Source: Thiobacillus sp. (GTDB lineage Bacteria; Pseudomonadota; Gammaproteobacteria; Burkholderiales; Thiobacillaceae). From it: a DNA stretch of 64,000 bases. The notes beneath the pieces are model-generated. The model did not search any database. It was not told where the DNA came from and saw only the letters and a program-made list of their open reading frames with translations. Both the position numbers and the translations under genes were made by a program. The stretch lies in contig NZ_JAUYRI010000024.1 of NCBI RefSeq assembly GCF_030696885.1, positions 62,001-126,000 of the forward strand, in the 5' to 3' direction. Positions 46,501 through 54,433 of this stretch are shown in pieces. Every line of letters begins with the position of its first letter. Positions within the stretch are counted from its first letter, which is position 1.

Positions 46501-46524
46501 GCGACGCCGGAGAACCATGCATGA
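43507..46524 (+). CDS. TPR-repeat SPINDLY-family (O-GlcNAc transferase-like) glycosyltransferase
   Basis: A 1005-residue protein. Residues about 15 to 590 are around 14-16 tetratricopeptide repeats with the repeated [16 protein letters not shown]...P..A..NLG pattern. The C-terminal half is the SPY/OGT catalytic domain (GT41): [55 protein letters not shown] and the UDP-sugar-binding region [24 protein letters not shown]. It probably glycosylates proteins such as surface or appendage proteins, or acts in glycan assembly. It heads a likely operon with a DegT aminotransferase and others, overlapping its start (ATGA). Confidence 0.9.
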   Translation: [1005 protein letters not shown]

Positions 46525-47642
46525 AGCGATCACCAGATGCACAGCCGATCTACGTCACGCAGCCGTCGCTGCCGCCGCTGGAGGAGTTCATCCCCTATCT
46601 GCAGCAGATCTGGGACAGCAAGCGCCTGACCAACGGCGGCCCGTTTCACCAGCAACTGGAGCAGGCCCTGTGCGACTACCTGGGCGTGCAGCATATCGCC
46701 CTGTTCGCCAACGGCACCCTCGCGCTCGTCACCGCCCTGCAAACCCTGCGCATCACCGGCGAGGTCATCACCACCCCCTACTCATTCGTGGCGACCGCGC
46801 ATTCGCTGCTGTGGAACGGAATCCGGCCGGTGTTCGTGGATATCGATCCGCTCACGCTCAATATGGACCCGGAACGGATCGAAGCCGCGATCACCCCGCA
46901 AACGACCGCCATCATGCCGGTGCATTGTTATGGGCATCCGTGCGATGTCGAACGCATCGAAAAAATTGCCGACAACTACGGGCTCAAAGTCATCTACGAC
47001 GCGGCGCATGCCTTCGGCGTGCACTGTCGCGACGGCAGCGTGCTCGACCATGGCGACCTGTCGGTGCTGAGTTTTCACGCCACCAAGGTCTTCAACACCT
47101 TCGAGGGCGGCGCCATCGTCTGCCACGACGCCAAGACCAAGCAGCGCATCGATCACCTGAAGAATTTCGGTTTTGTCGATGAGGTGACGGTCGTCGCGCC
47201 CGGCATCAACGGCAAGATGAGCGAGATCATGGCCGCCTTCGGCCTGCTGCAGCTCAAGGGCATCGACGCCGTCCTGCAAAAGCGCCAGGCTGTCGATGCC
47301 CGCTACCGCGAAGCGCTGGCCGGAGTCGTGGGGATCGATTGCCTGCCCGCGGGCGACGAGCAATCCAACTACGCCTATTTCCCGGTCCTGGTGCGCCCCG
47401 ACTACCCGCTCAGCCGCGATGACCTGTATCAAAAGCTGCAGGACCACGACATCCATGCGCGACGGTATTTTTACCCCTTGATCAGTGACTTCCCGATGTA
47501 CCGGGGCATGCCGTCTGCCGCGCCGGCCAACCTGCCGGTGGCGCGCGCCGCGGCCGAGCAGGTGATCTGCCTGCCGATCTATCCGGACCTCAGCGCCGAC
47601 CAGGTGGATGTCATCGTCGCAGTGATCGCAGGGCAGCGTTGA
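46521..47642 (+). CDS. DegT/DnrJ/EryC1/StrS-family sugar aminotransferase
   Basis: A 373-residue PLP-dependent enzyme with the catalytic Lys189 in SFHATKVFNTFEGGAIVC and the active-site Asp160 in KVIYDAAHAFG. This family aminates keto-sugar nucleotides. The start overlaps the SPINDLY-family gene's stop (ATGA) and the stop overlaps the next start (TGATG). The exact sugar is unknown. Confidence 0.92.
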   Translation: MKRSPDAQPIYVTQPSLPPLEEFIPYLQQIWDSKRLTNGGPFHQQLEQALCDYLGVQHIALFANGTLALVTALQTLRITGEVITTPYSFVATAHSLLWNGIRPVFVDIDPLTLNMDPERIEAAITPQTTAIMPVHCYGHPCDVERIEKIADNYGLKVIYDAAHAFGVHCRDGSVLDHGDLSVLSFHATKVFNTFEGGAIVCHDAKTKQRIDHLKNFGFVDEVTVVAPGINGKMSEIMAAFGLLQLKGIDAVLQKRQAVDARYREALAGVVGIDCLPAGDEQSNYAYFPVLVRPDYPLSRDDLYQKLQDHDIHARRYFYPLISDFPMYRGMPSAAPANLPVARAAAEQVICLPIYPDLSADQVDVIVAVIAGQR

Positions 47643-48601
47643 TGCAGTGGAAAAAACTCGGGAAGATTTTCGATCCCACCCAGGTCAGCCTGCCGCATGG
47701 CTGCACGGCGTTTTCGCAGGCGCCCCAGGCGCTGGTGTTCGAGGATTTCGTGCGGATCTATTTTTCCACCCGGTTCCGCGAGCCCGACGGAAAATACCTG
47801 AGCCATATCGCCTTCGTCGATATGAAAAAGAATTTCCGCGACATCATTGCCGTGTCCGCCCATACCGTCATCGAACTGGGCAAGCTCGGCTGCTTCGACG
47901 AGCACGGGATTTTCCCGATGAACGTGGTGCGTCACGGCGACCTGGTTTACGGCTATACCTCCGGCGTCAACCGGCGGGTCTCGGTGCCGGCGGACGGCGC
48001 CATCGGGCTGGCGATCAGCCGCGATGACGGCTTTAGCTTCCAGCGCCTCGGCGACGGCCCGGTGCTCGCTCCCTCGCTGCACGAGCCCTGCATCGTCGTC
48101 GATCCTTTCGTCAAAATCTGCGGCGACACCTTTCACATGTGGTACGTCTTCGGGCTTGGCTGGAAGCGGCTCGCACCGGACGCCGCACCGGACCGCGTTT
48201 ACAAGATCGGACATGCCACCTCGCGCGACGGCGTCCACTGGACCAAGGAAGAGGGGCGGCAGATCCTCGGCAACCGGCTGGGCGACGACGAATGCCAGGC
48301 ACTGCCGACCGTGATCGCGATCGACGGCCGCCATCACCTGTTCTTCTGCTATCGCCAGTCGTCCGACTTCCGCACCAATCGCGACCGCGCCTACCGCATC
48401 GGCCACGCCTGGTCCGACGACCTGGTCGACTGGGTGCGCGACGACGACACGCTGGCGCTCGACGTCAGCGCGGGCGACTGGGATTCCGACATGCTGTGCT
48501 ACCCGCATGTGTTCGAATGCGACGGTCGAATTTACATGCTCTACAACGGCAACGCGTTCGGCCGCGACGGCTTCGGCCTGGCGGTGCTGGAGCAGCCATG
48601 A
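47642..48601 (+). CDS. Glycosidase-like five-bladed propeller protein (copy A)
   Basis: A 319-residue protein resembling GH43/GH130-like five-bladed beta-propeller families: repeated strand pairs with WYVFG..W, KIGHATSRDGVHW and GHAWSDDLVDWVRDD, and several conserved acidic residues. It starts MQWKKLGKIFDPTQ, nearly like copy B (MFAWKKLGNVFNPT) encoded on the minus strand at 49374-50342. No signal peptide is seen, so it acts in the cytoplasm. Whether it is an active glycosidase, phosphorylase or a binding protein is unknown. Confidence 0.75.
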   Translation: MQWKKLGKIFDPTQVSLPHGCTAFSQAPQALVFEDFVRIYFSTRFREPDGKYLSHIAFVDMKKNFRDIIAVSAHTVIELGKLGCFDEHGIFPMNVVRHGDLVYGYTSGVNRRVSVPADGAIGLAISRDDGFSFQRLGDGPVLAPSLHEPCIVVDPFVKICGDTFHMWYVFGLGWKRLAPDAAPDRVYKIGHATSRDGVHWTKEEGRQILGNRLGDDECQALPTVIAIDGRHHLFFCYRQSSDFRTNRDRAYRIGHAWSDDLVDWVRDDDTLALDVSAGDWDSDMLCYPHVFECDGRIYMLYNGNAFGRDGFGLAVLEQP

Positions 48602-49347
48602 CGCCGGATTTTCAGACGTTCTCGCACAGTGAGGCCGCGACACCCGGCACGTCCCGGATCGTCGGCATCATGCAGCCCTATTTCTTTCCCTACTTCGAGC
48701 AGTTCCGGCTGATCGCCGCGTGCGACCTGTGGGTGGTGTTCGACACCGCGCAGTTCTCGCGCAAGTCGTGGATGACGCGCAACCGCATCCTCAATCGCGA
48801 CAAGGGCACCGCCTACGTTTCGGTGCCGGTGCAGCACACCGGCCTCGATACCAGCATCCGGGACGCGCTGATCGACCCCGCCCAGGACTGGCGCGGCCGC
48901 TTGCTGGACAAGCTCAAGGTCTACCAGGCCGAGGCCCCGCACTACGCTGCGGTGCGCGCACTCGTCGGCGACAGCCTCGCCGGACCCCACGACAGCCTCG
49001 CCGCGCTGAACACCACCATACTGCGCGCGGTGTGCCAGCATCTGGGCATCGCCACCCCGATCGAGGTGGCCTCAACCCTCTCCATCGAGCTGCCGGCCGC
49101 GTGTGCACCGGGCGAGTGGGCGCTGCATATTTCAAAACAGCTGGGGGCGACCGAATACCGCAACGCCTCCGGCGGCCGGGCGCTGTTCGACGAGGCGCTC
49201 TACGCCCGCCACGGCATCGCGCTGAGTTTTCACGAACACCGCCCGCAACGCTACGCCACCGGCAGCTTCGAATTCGTCGCCGACCTCTCGGTCATCGACT
49301 GGCTGATGTGGAACGACCGCGAGACTTTGCAGGCATGGCTGGACTGA
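48598..49347 (+). CDS. WbqC-family protein
   Basis: A 249-residue WbqC-family protein, recognised by IVGIMQPYFFPYFEQFRLIAACDLWVVFDTAQFSRKSWMTRNRIL near the start. WbqC-like genes occur in O-antigen and other glycan clusters; the family is thought to act in sugar modification with aminotransferase partners but lacks a settled reaction. It overlaps copy A by four bases. Confidence 0.85.
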   Translation: MTPDFQTFSHSEAATPGTSRIVGIMQPYFFPYFEQFRLIAACDLWVVFDTAQFSRKSWMTRNRILNRDKGTAYVSVPVQHTGLDTSIRDALIDPAQDWRGRLLDKLKVYQAEAPHYAAVRALVGDSLAGPHDSLAALNTTILRAVCQHLGIATPIEVASTLSIELPAACAPGEWALHISKQLGATEYRNASGGRALFDEALYARHGIALSFHEHRPQRYATGSFEFVADLSVIDWLMWNDRETLQAWLD

Positions 49348-49373
49348 GCCGGATGCTTGCCCGGAGGGCGGGC

Positions 49374-50342
49374 TCAGCGCCCGCTGCGGCCCGTCATTTC
49401 GGCGATGCCGAAGCCCTCGCGGCCGAAGTTGTTGCCGCAGTAGAAGAGCAGGATGCGTCCGTCCAGCTCGATGGTCTGGGAGGACGCCATCATCTGCGAA
49501 TCCCAGCCCGCCGCCGAGACGTCGATCCCCACCTGGGCGTCGTCGCGCACCCACTCGATCAGGTCGTCGGACCACGCATACCCCAGGCGGTACATGGACG
49601 CGGGATCGCTGCGGAAGCCGACGGGCTTGCGGTAGCCGAACACGGCATGCCATCGTCCGTCGAGAAAAAAGGGCAGGAAGATGTCCTGGCACTCGTCTTC
49701 CGAACGGGTCGGGACGATCGGCCTGCCGTCGCGCGTCCAGACGATGCCGTCATCCGAGGTCGCGTGCACGATCGGGAAGACCGCTTCGGGCTGCCCTTCG
49801 TGAATCAGCCATTTCGTCCCGGTCATGTACCACATGTGCCAGATGCCATCGATGATGCGCACCGCCGGGCTGTTCACCAGATAGGGCTCGTTCAGCGTCA
49901 GACCGAGGACCGGCCCTTCGCCCAGCTTGCTGAACGTCTCGCCGCCGTCGTGGCTGACGGCCAGCCCGATTGCGGTGGTATAGGGCACGGACGCCATTCT
50001 CGACCACCCGGTGTAATACAGATACACCGCATCCCCGCTGCGCACCACGCTGCTCGGCATGATGCCGAATTCGTCGAAGGCGCCCGCGCCGCCGAGCGGA
50101 AGCAGCGGCGCGTCAGCGATCTTCACCACCCGCGTGAGGTCGTCGCGTGCCAGGTCGACATAGCCGGGGTAGGAGACGTACTGCAGGTCGGCGTCCCGCT
50201 GCGGCCGACAGGCGAAGTAGACGCGCAGCGTGGCGTCGTCCCGCACGAAGGGCGTCGGGCACTGCGCGTATTCCTGCATCCACGGATGCGGCCGGCGCAC
50301 GGTCGGATTGAACACGTTACCGAGTTTTTTCCAGGCGAACAT
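49374..50342 (-). CDS. Glycosidase-like five-bladed propeller protein (copy B)
   Basis: A 322-residue paralogue of the propeller protein at 47642-48601, on the opposite strand. Both share WKKLG..F.PT, HATS.DG..WT and WSDDL.DWVRDD, and DVSA..WDS.M near the end. It likely has a related but distinct substrate. It is transcribed with the acyltransferase gene to its right, facing the plus-strand operon. Confidence 0.75.
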   Translation of the reverse strand: MFAWKKLGNVFNPTVRRPHPWMQEYAQCPTPFVRDDATLRVYFACRPQRDADLQYVSYPGYVDLARDDLTRVVKIADAPLLPLGGAGAFDEFGIMPSSVVRSGDAVYLYYTGWSRMASVPYTTAIGLAVSHDGGETFSKLGEGPVLGLTLNEPYLVNSPAVRIIDGIWHMWYMTGTKWLIHEGQPEAVFPIVHATSDDGIVWTRDGRPIVPTRSEDECQDIFLPFFLDGRWHAVFGYRKPVGFRSDPASMYRLGYAWSDDLIEWVRDDAQVGIDVSAAGWDSQMMASSQTIELDGRILLFYCGNNFGREGFGIAEMTGRSGR

Positions 50343-50384
50343 GGGCCTACGCCTGCCGCATGCGGACGACCCGGGCGCGCCGCA

Positions 50385-51083
50385 TTATTTGCGGCCGGGG
50401 CCGATCGCCGCCATGCGGGTCATGCGCAGGAATTCGTCGCTCGCCAGCCGGAACTTCTCGGTGCCGGGGGCGATGAACACGCTGCGCGCCGGTGTGCTCT
50501 TGAGCACCAGGGTGGCCGCCCCGAGGAAGGAATCGGCGCCGATCGACAGCTCGCCGCCGACGGTGGCGTTGAGGCCGACGAAGCAGCGCTCGCCCAGCGT
50601 GGCGACGCCGCCGAGCGTTGCCCCGGCGGCGATCCAGCAATGGTCGTGTACCGTCGAATGGTGGCCGATCAGGACGTTGTTCCACAGCGAGACGTTGTGG
50701 CCGATCTTCGCGCCGGGCTGGATGCCGACGCCGTCGAGGATGAGGCAGTTCTCACCCACCTCGACCCAGGGGCCGAGGTCCGCGCGCGGGCTGACGTAGC
50801 TCGCCAGCGTGTAGCCCTTGGCCTTGGCTTCCGCGCATTTTTGCGCGCGCACGGCGTTGAGCTCGTGATAGCCGATCGCCGCGAACAGCGCGACCGACTC
50901 CGGCGGATAGTGGCGCTCGATCGTTTCGAAAGGCACGACGGGGAGCCCGTAGTGCGTGCCCGAGGGCGGCAGCCACGCCGCGTCGCAGGTGAAGCCCACC
51001 ACCTCGTACTCGCCGTCGCGGATGAAGTGGTGGTAGGCGACGTCCGTGATCTTGCCCACCCCGAAAATGACCAGCCGTTTCAT
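50385..51083 (-). CDS. NeuD/PglD-like sugar O- or N-acyltransferase (hexapeptide repeat)
   Basis: A 232-residue protein. The N-terminal Rossmann-like unit (KRLVIFGVGKITDVAYHHF) is followed by a left-handed parallel beta-helix with hexapeptide repeats (about residues 100-200), including ILDGVGIQPGAKIGHNVSLWNNVLIGHHSTVHDHC with a catalytic-type His pair. The family acetylates amino- or sialic-acid-type sugars using acetyl-CoA. It pairs with the propeller copy B gene and opens toward the divergent 187-base gap before the methyltransferase gene. Confidence 0.85.
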   Translation of the reverse strand: MKRLVIFGVGKITDVAYHHFIRDGEYEVVGFTCDAAWLPPSGTHYGLPVVPFETIERHYPPESVALFAAIGYHELNAVRAQKCAEAKAKGYTLASYVSPRADLGPWVEVGENCLILDGVGIQPGAKIGHNVSLWNNVLIGHHSTVHDHCWIAAGATLGGVATLGERCFVGLNATVGGELSIGADSFLGAATLVLKSTPARSVFIAPGTEKFRLASDEFLRMTRMAAIGPGRK

Positions 51084-51270
51084 CGTTCGCCCCCTGTGTT
51101 CGGTCGGACTTCACGCCTGGCCGGGGCCGCGCGGAAGACCCGCGAAGCGTATCAGCAGCCCTTCCGGATGTGCAAAAATTTTTGCCCGGGCCTGCACATT
51201 GCAAGGATGATGGCCGAAATAAACCTGAAACCGCGAGCCGGCAAAGCGCCGGCCCGCCCAAGGAGACAAC

Positions 51271-52287
51271 GTGCGCTTAGGTGAAGAACAGTTCTATGTC
51301 GACCCCGCCACGCTCGAGCCGCTGACGCTCGAGCAGGCGGCGTGCGAGGGCGACCAAGTCGTCTCGGGTGTGCTGCGGAGTCCGTCCGGACACCGCTTTG
51401 AAATCGCCGGCGGCGTGCCCAATTTCGTTTACCCGTTCGAACTGCCGAAGGCCGACCGCGAGGCGCGCCAGCAGTCCGAGGACCGCGTCGAGGGTTATGA
51501 CCGCTACCTGCCGCTGACCTTCCGCACCTATGGCGAGGACGAACAGGCGGTGCGCAATGCCATGGTCGACAAGCTCGACCTCAAGCCCGGCGCCGTCGTG
51601 CTGGAGACCGGGTCGGGAACGGGGCGCGATTCCGAAATCATCGCGCAGCGGCTCGGCGCCGACGGCAGGCTCTACATTCAGGACATCGCACCGTCCTTCC
51701 TGGCGAAGAACATCGAGCGCATGCGCAGCGCCACGCCGCACGTCGAGCCGGCGCTGGCGAACGGCTATTACCTGCCCTTTGCCGACAACAGCTTCGATGC
51801 CTGTTTCCATTTCGGCGGCATCAATGCCTTCGCCGACATCCAACGCGCCTTCTCCGAAATGGCGCGCGTCACCAAGCCCGGCGGCAAGATCGTGGTCGGC
51901 GACGAGAACATGCCGCCGTGGCTGCGCGAGACCGAATTCGCCCGCATCCTGATCAACTCCAACCCCGAGTTTGCCTACACGCTGCCGCTCGACAAGTTGC
52001 CGGTCGAGGCGCGCAAGGTGCGGCTGGAATGGATCATCGGCGGCGTCTTCTACGTCATCGACTTCGTCGTTGGCGAGGGCGAGCCCGTGGCCGACTTCGA
52101 CTTCGCCATCCCGGGCGTGCGCGGCGGCACCCACCGCACCCGCTACCACGGCCACCTCGAGGGCATCACACCGGACGTCAAGCGCCTGGCCTACGAAGCG
52201 CGCGCGAAGACCGGCAAGAGCATGCACCAGTGGCTCGACGACGTGGTGCGCGAAGCCGCGCAGCGCGATCTCGGAAAGCCGGACTGA
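51271..52287 (+). CDS. Class I SAM-dependent methyltransferase with Trm112-like N-terminus
   Basis: A 338-residue protein starting with GTG at 51271 (AAGGAGAC site). The first 55 residues resemble Trm112-like domains (G.LRSPSGHRFEIAGGVPNFVYP) but without its Cys pairs. A class I methyltransferase follows with VLETGSGTGRDSEIIAQRLG and the acidic ribose-binding Asp in YIQDIAPSFL. The substrate is unknown; the cluster suggests a sugar or glycan intermediate. Confidence 0.8.
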   Translation: MRLGEEQFYVDPATLEPLTLEQAACEGDQVVSGVLRSPSGHRFEIAGGVPNFVYPFELPKADREARQQSEDRVEGYDRYLPLTFRTYGEDEQAVRNAMVDKLDLKPGAVVLETGSGTGRDSEIIAQRLGADGRLYIQDIAPSFLAKNIERMRSATPHVEPALANGYYLPFADNSFDACFHFGGINAFADIQRAFSEMARVTKPGGKIVVGDENMPPWLRETEFARILINSNPEFAYTLPLDKLPVEARKVRLEWIIGGVFYVIDFVVGEGEPVADFDFAIPGVRGGTHRTRYHGHLEGITPDVKRLAYEARAKTGKSMHQWLDDVVREAAQRDLGKPD

Positions 52288-52305
52288 GCGGCCGCGCCAC
52301 CGATC

Positions 52306-53391
52306 ATGCAAGCCCCGATGGCGTGTGCAACGCTGATCTTCCCCGCAGTCAACCAGGCCGCGCTCGACTATCTGGAGCAGGCACGCAGCCACGGCGAGCA
52401 GGTGGTTTGCGCTGCCTCGGTGGCCAACGACGAGGTCGCCGCCGCAGCGGGCGCGCTGCACCGCCTGCCATCGATTCACGATGCCGAGTTCGCCGCGCGT
52501 TTTATCGCACTGGCGGACGCGCATTCAGTCTGCCGCCTGCTGTGCCCGGTCTCCACCGTGCATGCCTTCATGGCACGCTTTCTGGCCGCGCATCGCCCCG
52601 ACATCACCCTGATCGGGGAATCGCCGGTTCAGCAGCAGATCGAGCGCCATCGCCAGCTGATGGCGCGCACCCAACGGCTGATGCCGCTGGTGACCCTGTG
52701 CGCGGTAGGCCACAGCGCGCTGTCGCCGCTGGAAGTGGCGGGGATGCTGCGGCAAGCATCGCTGATCTACGGCGAATCGAACGACGACAAGCTGGCCGCG
52801 ATGATGGGCATCTTTGCCAGCGCGCCGGCGGGCGACGTGATCGAGATCGGCTCGCTGATGGGACGTTCCGCCTTCGTGCTGCTGTATCTGGCCTGGCGCC
52901 ATCGCACCGGGCCGGTGCTGACGGCCGATCCCTGGCGCGCGGCCGACTGCGTGCAGCGCGAATCGCCCGACGCCCTGCAGAACGTGACCGACGAATGGGA
53001 CTACGAAGTGCTGAGCGAGGGCTTCATGGTGAACATGGTGCCGCTTCGTGCCGACGACCACGCCCATCTGCGCCTGCCTTCCGAGCGGGCCTTCGCTGTC
53101 TATGCCGGGGGCGAGGCCATCCTGTCGCCGCTCGGCCGGCGCGTCGACTATTCGGGCCGGATCGCGGTCATCCATATCGACGGCAACCACGACTACGCCT
53201 GCGTGAAGCAGGACTGCGAGCTGTGGCTCGGGCGGATGGTGCCGGGCGCCTGGCTGATCCTCGACGACTACGTCTGGGCGCACGGCGACGGCCCCCATCG
53301 GGTGGGCGACGAACTGCTGCGCGACCAGCCCGACCGCATCGAATGCGCCTTCACGTGTGGCAAGGCGCTGTTTGTCAAACTACGTTACTGA
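52306..53391 (+). CDS. Methyltransf_24-type SAM methyltransferase
   Basis: A 361-residue protein. Its C-terminal half (about 155-361) is a Methyltransf_24-like domain: GDVIEIGSLMGRSAFVLLYLA (SAM loop) and VIHIDGNHDYACVKQDCELWLGRMVPGAWLILDDY. The N-terminal ~150 residues form a helical region I do not recognise. It lies 18 bases after the preceding methyltransferase gene. The substrate is unknown. Confidence 0.78.
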   Translation: MQAPMACATLIFPAVNQAALDYLEQARSHGEQVVCAASVANDEVAAAAGALHRLPSIHDAEFAARFIALADAHSVCRLLCPVSTVHAFMARFLAAHRPDITLIGESPVQQQIERHRQLMARTQRLMPLVTLCAVGHSALSPLEVAGMLRQASLIYGESNDDKLAAMMGIFASAPAGDVIEIGSLMGRSAFVLLYLAWRHRTGPVLTADPWRAADCVQRESPDALQNVTDEWDYEVLSEGFMVNMVPLRADDHAHLRLPSERAFAVYAGGEAILSPLGRRVDYSGRIAVIHIDGNHDYACVKQDCELWLGRMVPGAWLILDDYVWAHGDGPHRVGDELLRDQPDRIECAFTCGKALFVKLRY

Positions 53392-53448
53392 GGTGAAATC
53401 CCCCATGTTGAGCCCGTCCGTTTTCTGCCGAGATCGCACAATACTGCC

Positions 53449-53676
53449 ATGAGCCTAGAAAAGAACATTGCCGACGTTTTTGCCCTGCCCGAATCGTCCG
53501 TCGTCGATTCCCTCACGCTGATTGATATACCGACCTGGGATTCGCTCGCGCACATGATGCTGATCGTGCGGCTCGAGGAGGCCTACCAGGTCCAGTTCAC
53601 CGGCGACGAGATCGCCGACCTGAAGTCCGTCGGCGACGCGCGGGCCATCCTGCAGGCGCACGGAGTCGCGCCATGA
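53449..53676 (+). CDS. Acyl carrier protein (stand-alone)
   Basis: A 75-residue four-helix carrier protein with the phosphopantetheine attachment Ser32 in WDSLAHMML. It is not the fatty-acid AcpP, whose motif is DSLDTV. It lies four bases overlapping the SDR gene and just before the adenylating enzyme, implying a dedicated acyl or aminoacyl carrier. Confidence 0.87.
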   Translation: MSLEKNIADVFALPESSVVDSLTLIDIPTWDSLAHMMLIVRLEEAYQVQFTGDEIADLKSVGDARAILQAHGVAP

Positions 53677-54425
53677 AGATCGCCGGCACGCGCATCCTGG
53701 TGACCGGCGGCGGCGCGGGGATCGGGCGCTATCTGGCGGAGCAGCTGCTTGCCGAGTCGGCCGACGTTGCCGTGCTGGAACTGGACGCGGCGCGCTGCGC
53801 CGAGCTGTCCGCGGCATCCGGCGGGCGCATCCGGGTCCAGCCCTGCGACGTCAGCGATGCCGCTGCCGTCGACGCGGCGCTGCAGGCTCTGGCCGACGCC
53901 GGCTTCGAGCCCGACGTGCTGGTCAACAATGCCGGCATCATCCACAGCGAGCCGCTGGTGAACATGCTGTCGCGCGGCGAGCGGGTGCATGCGCGCGAGT
54001 CTTGGCAGCGCGTCATCTCGACCAATCTCGATTCCGTTTTCTTCGTTACCGGGCGCGTCGTCGACCGCATGCTCGCGCGCCGCTGCAAGGGCGTGGTGAT
54101 CTCGATCAGCTCCATTGCCGCCAACGGCAACGCCGGGCAGTCGGCCTACGCCGCCGCCAAGGCCGGCGTGAATGCGCTCACCCGCACCTGGGCCAAGGAG
54201 CTGGGCGCGATGGGCCTGCGCTTCGTCGCGATCGCACCGGGCTTTATCGACACCCCGTCGACACGCGCCGCACTCAGCGAAGCCACGCTTGCGCGCCTGC
54301 AGCAGCAGATTCCGCTGCGCCGCCTGGGCGAGCTCGAACACCTCTACCTGGCGCTGCGCCATGTCATCGAGAACGACTACCTGACCGGCACCGTGCTCGA
54401 AGTCGACGGCGGCCTGGTGATCTAG
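53673..54425 (+). CDS. Short-chain dehydrogenase/reductase (FabG-like)
   Basis: A 250-residue SDR with the NAD(P) loop TGGGAGIG (11-18) and NNAGI. The Ser...Tyr-x3-Lys triad is visible in SISSIAANGNAGQSAYAAAKAG. The C-terminus LTGTVLEVDGGLVI is typical of FabG-like ketoreductases. Next to an ACP and an adenylating enzyme, it may reduce an ACP-bound group, or a sugar-nucleotide. Confidence 0.87.
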   Translation: MKIAGTRILVTGGGAGIGRYLAEQLLAESADVAVLELDAARCAELSAASGGRIRVQPCDVSDAAAVDAALQALADAGFEPDVLVNNAGIIHSEPLVNMLSRGERVHARESWQRVISTNLDSVFFVTGRVVDRMLARRCKGVVISISSIAANGNAGQSAYAAAKAGVNALTRTWAKELGAMGLRFVAIAPGFIDTPSTRAALSEATLARLQQQIPLRRLGELEHLYLALRHVIENDYLTGTVLEVDGGLVI

Positions 54426-54433
54426 CCGGCACG

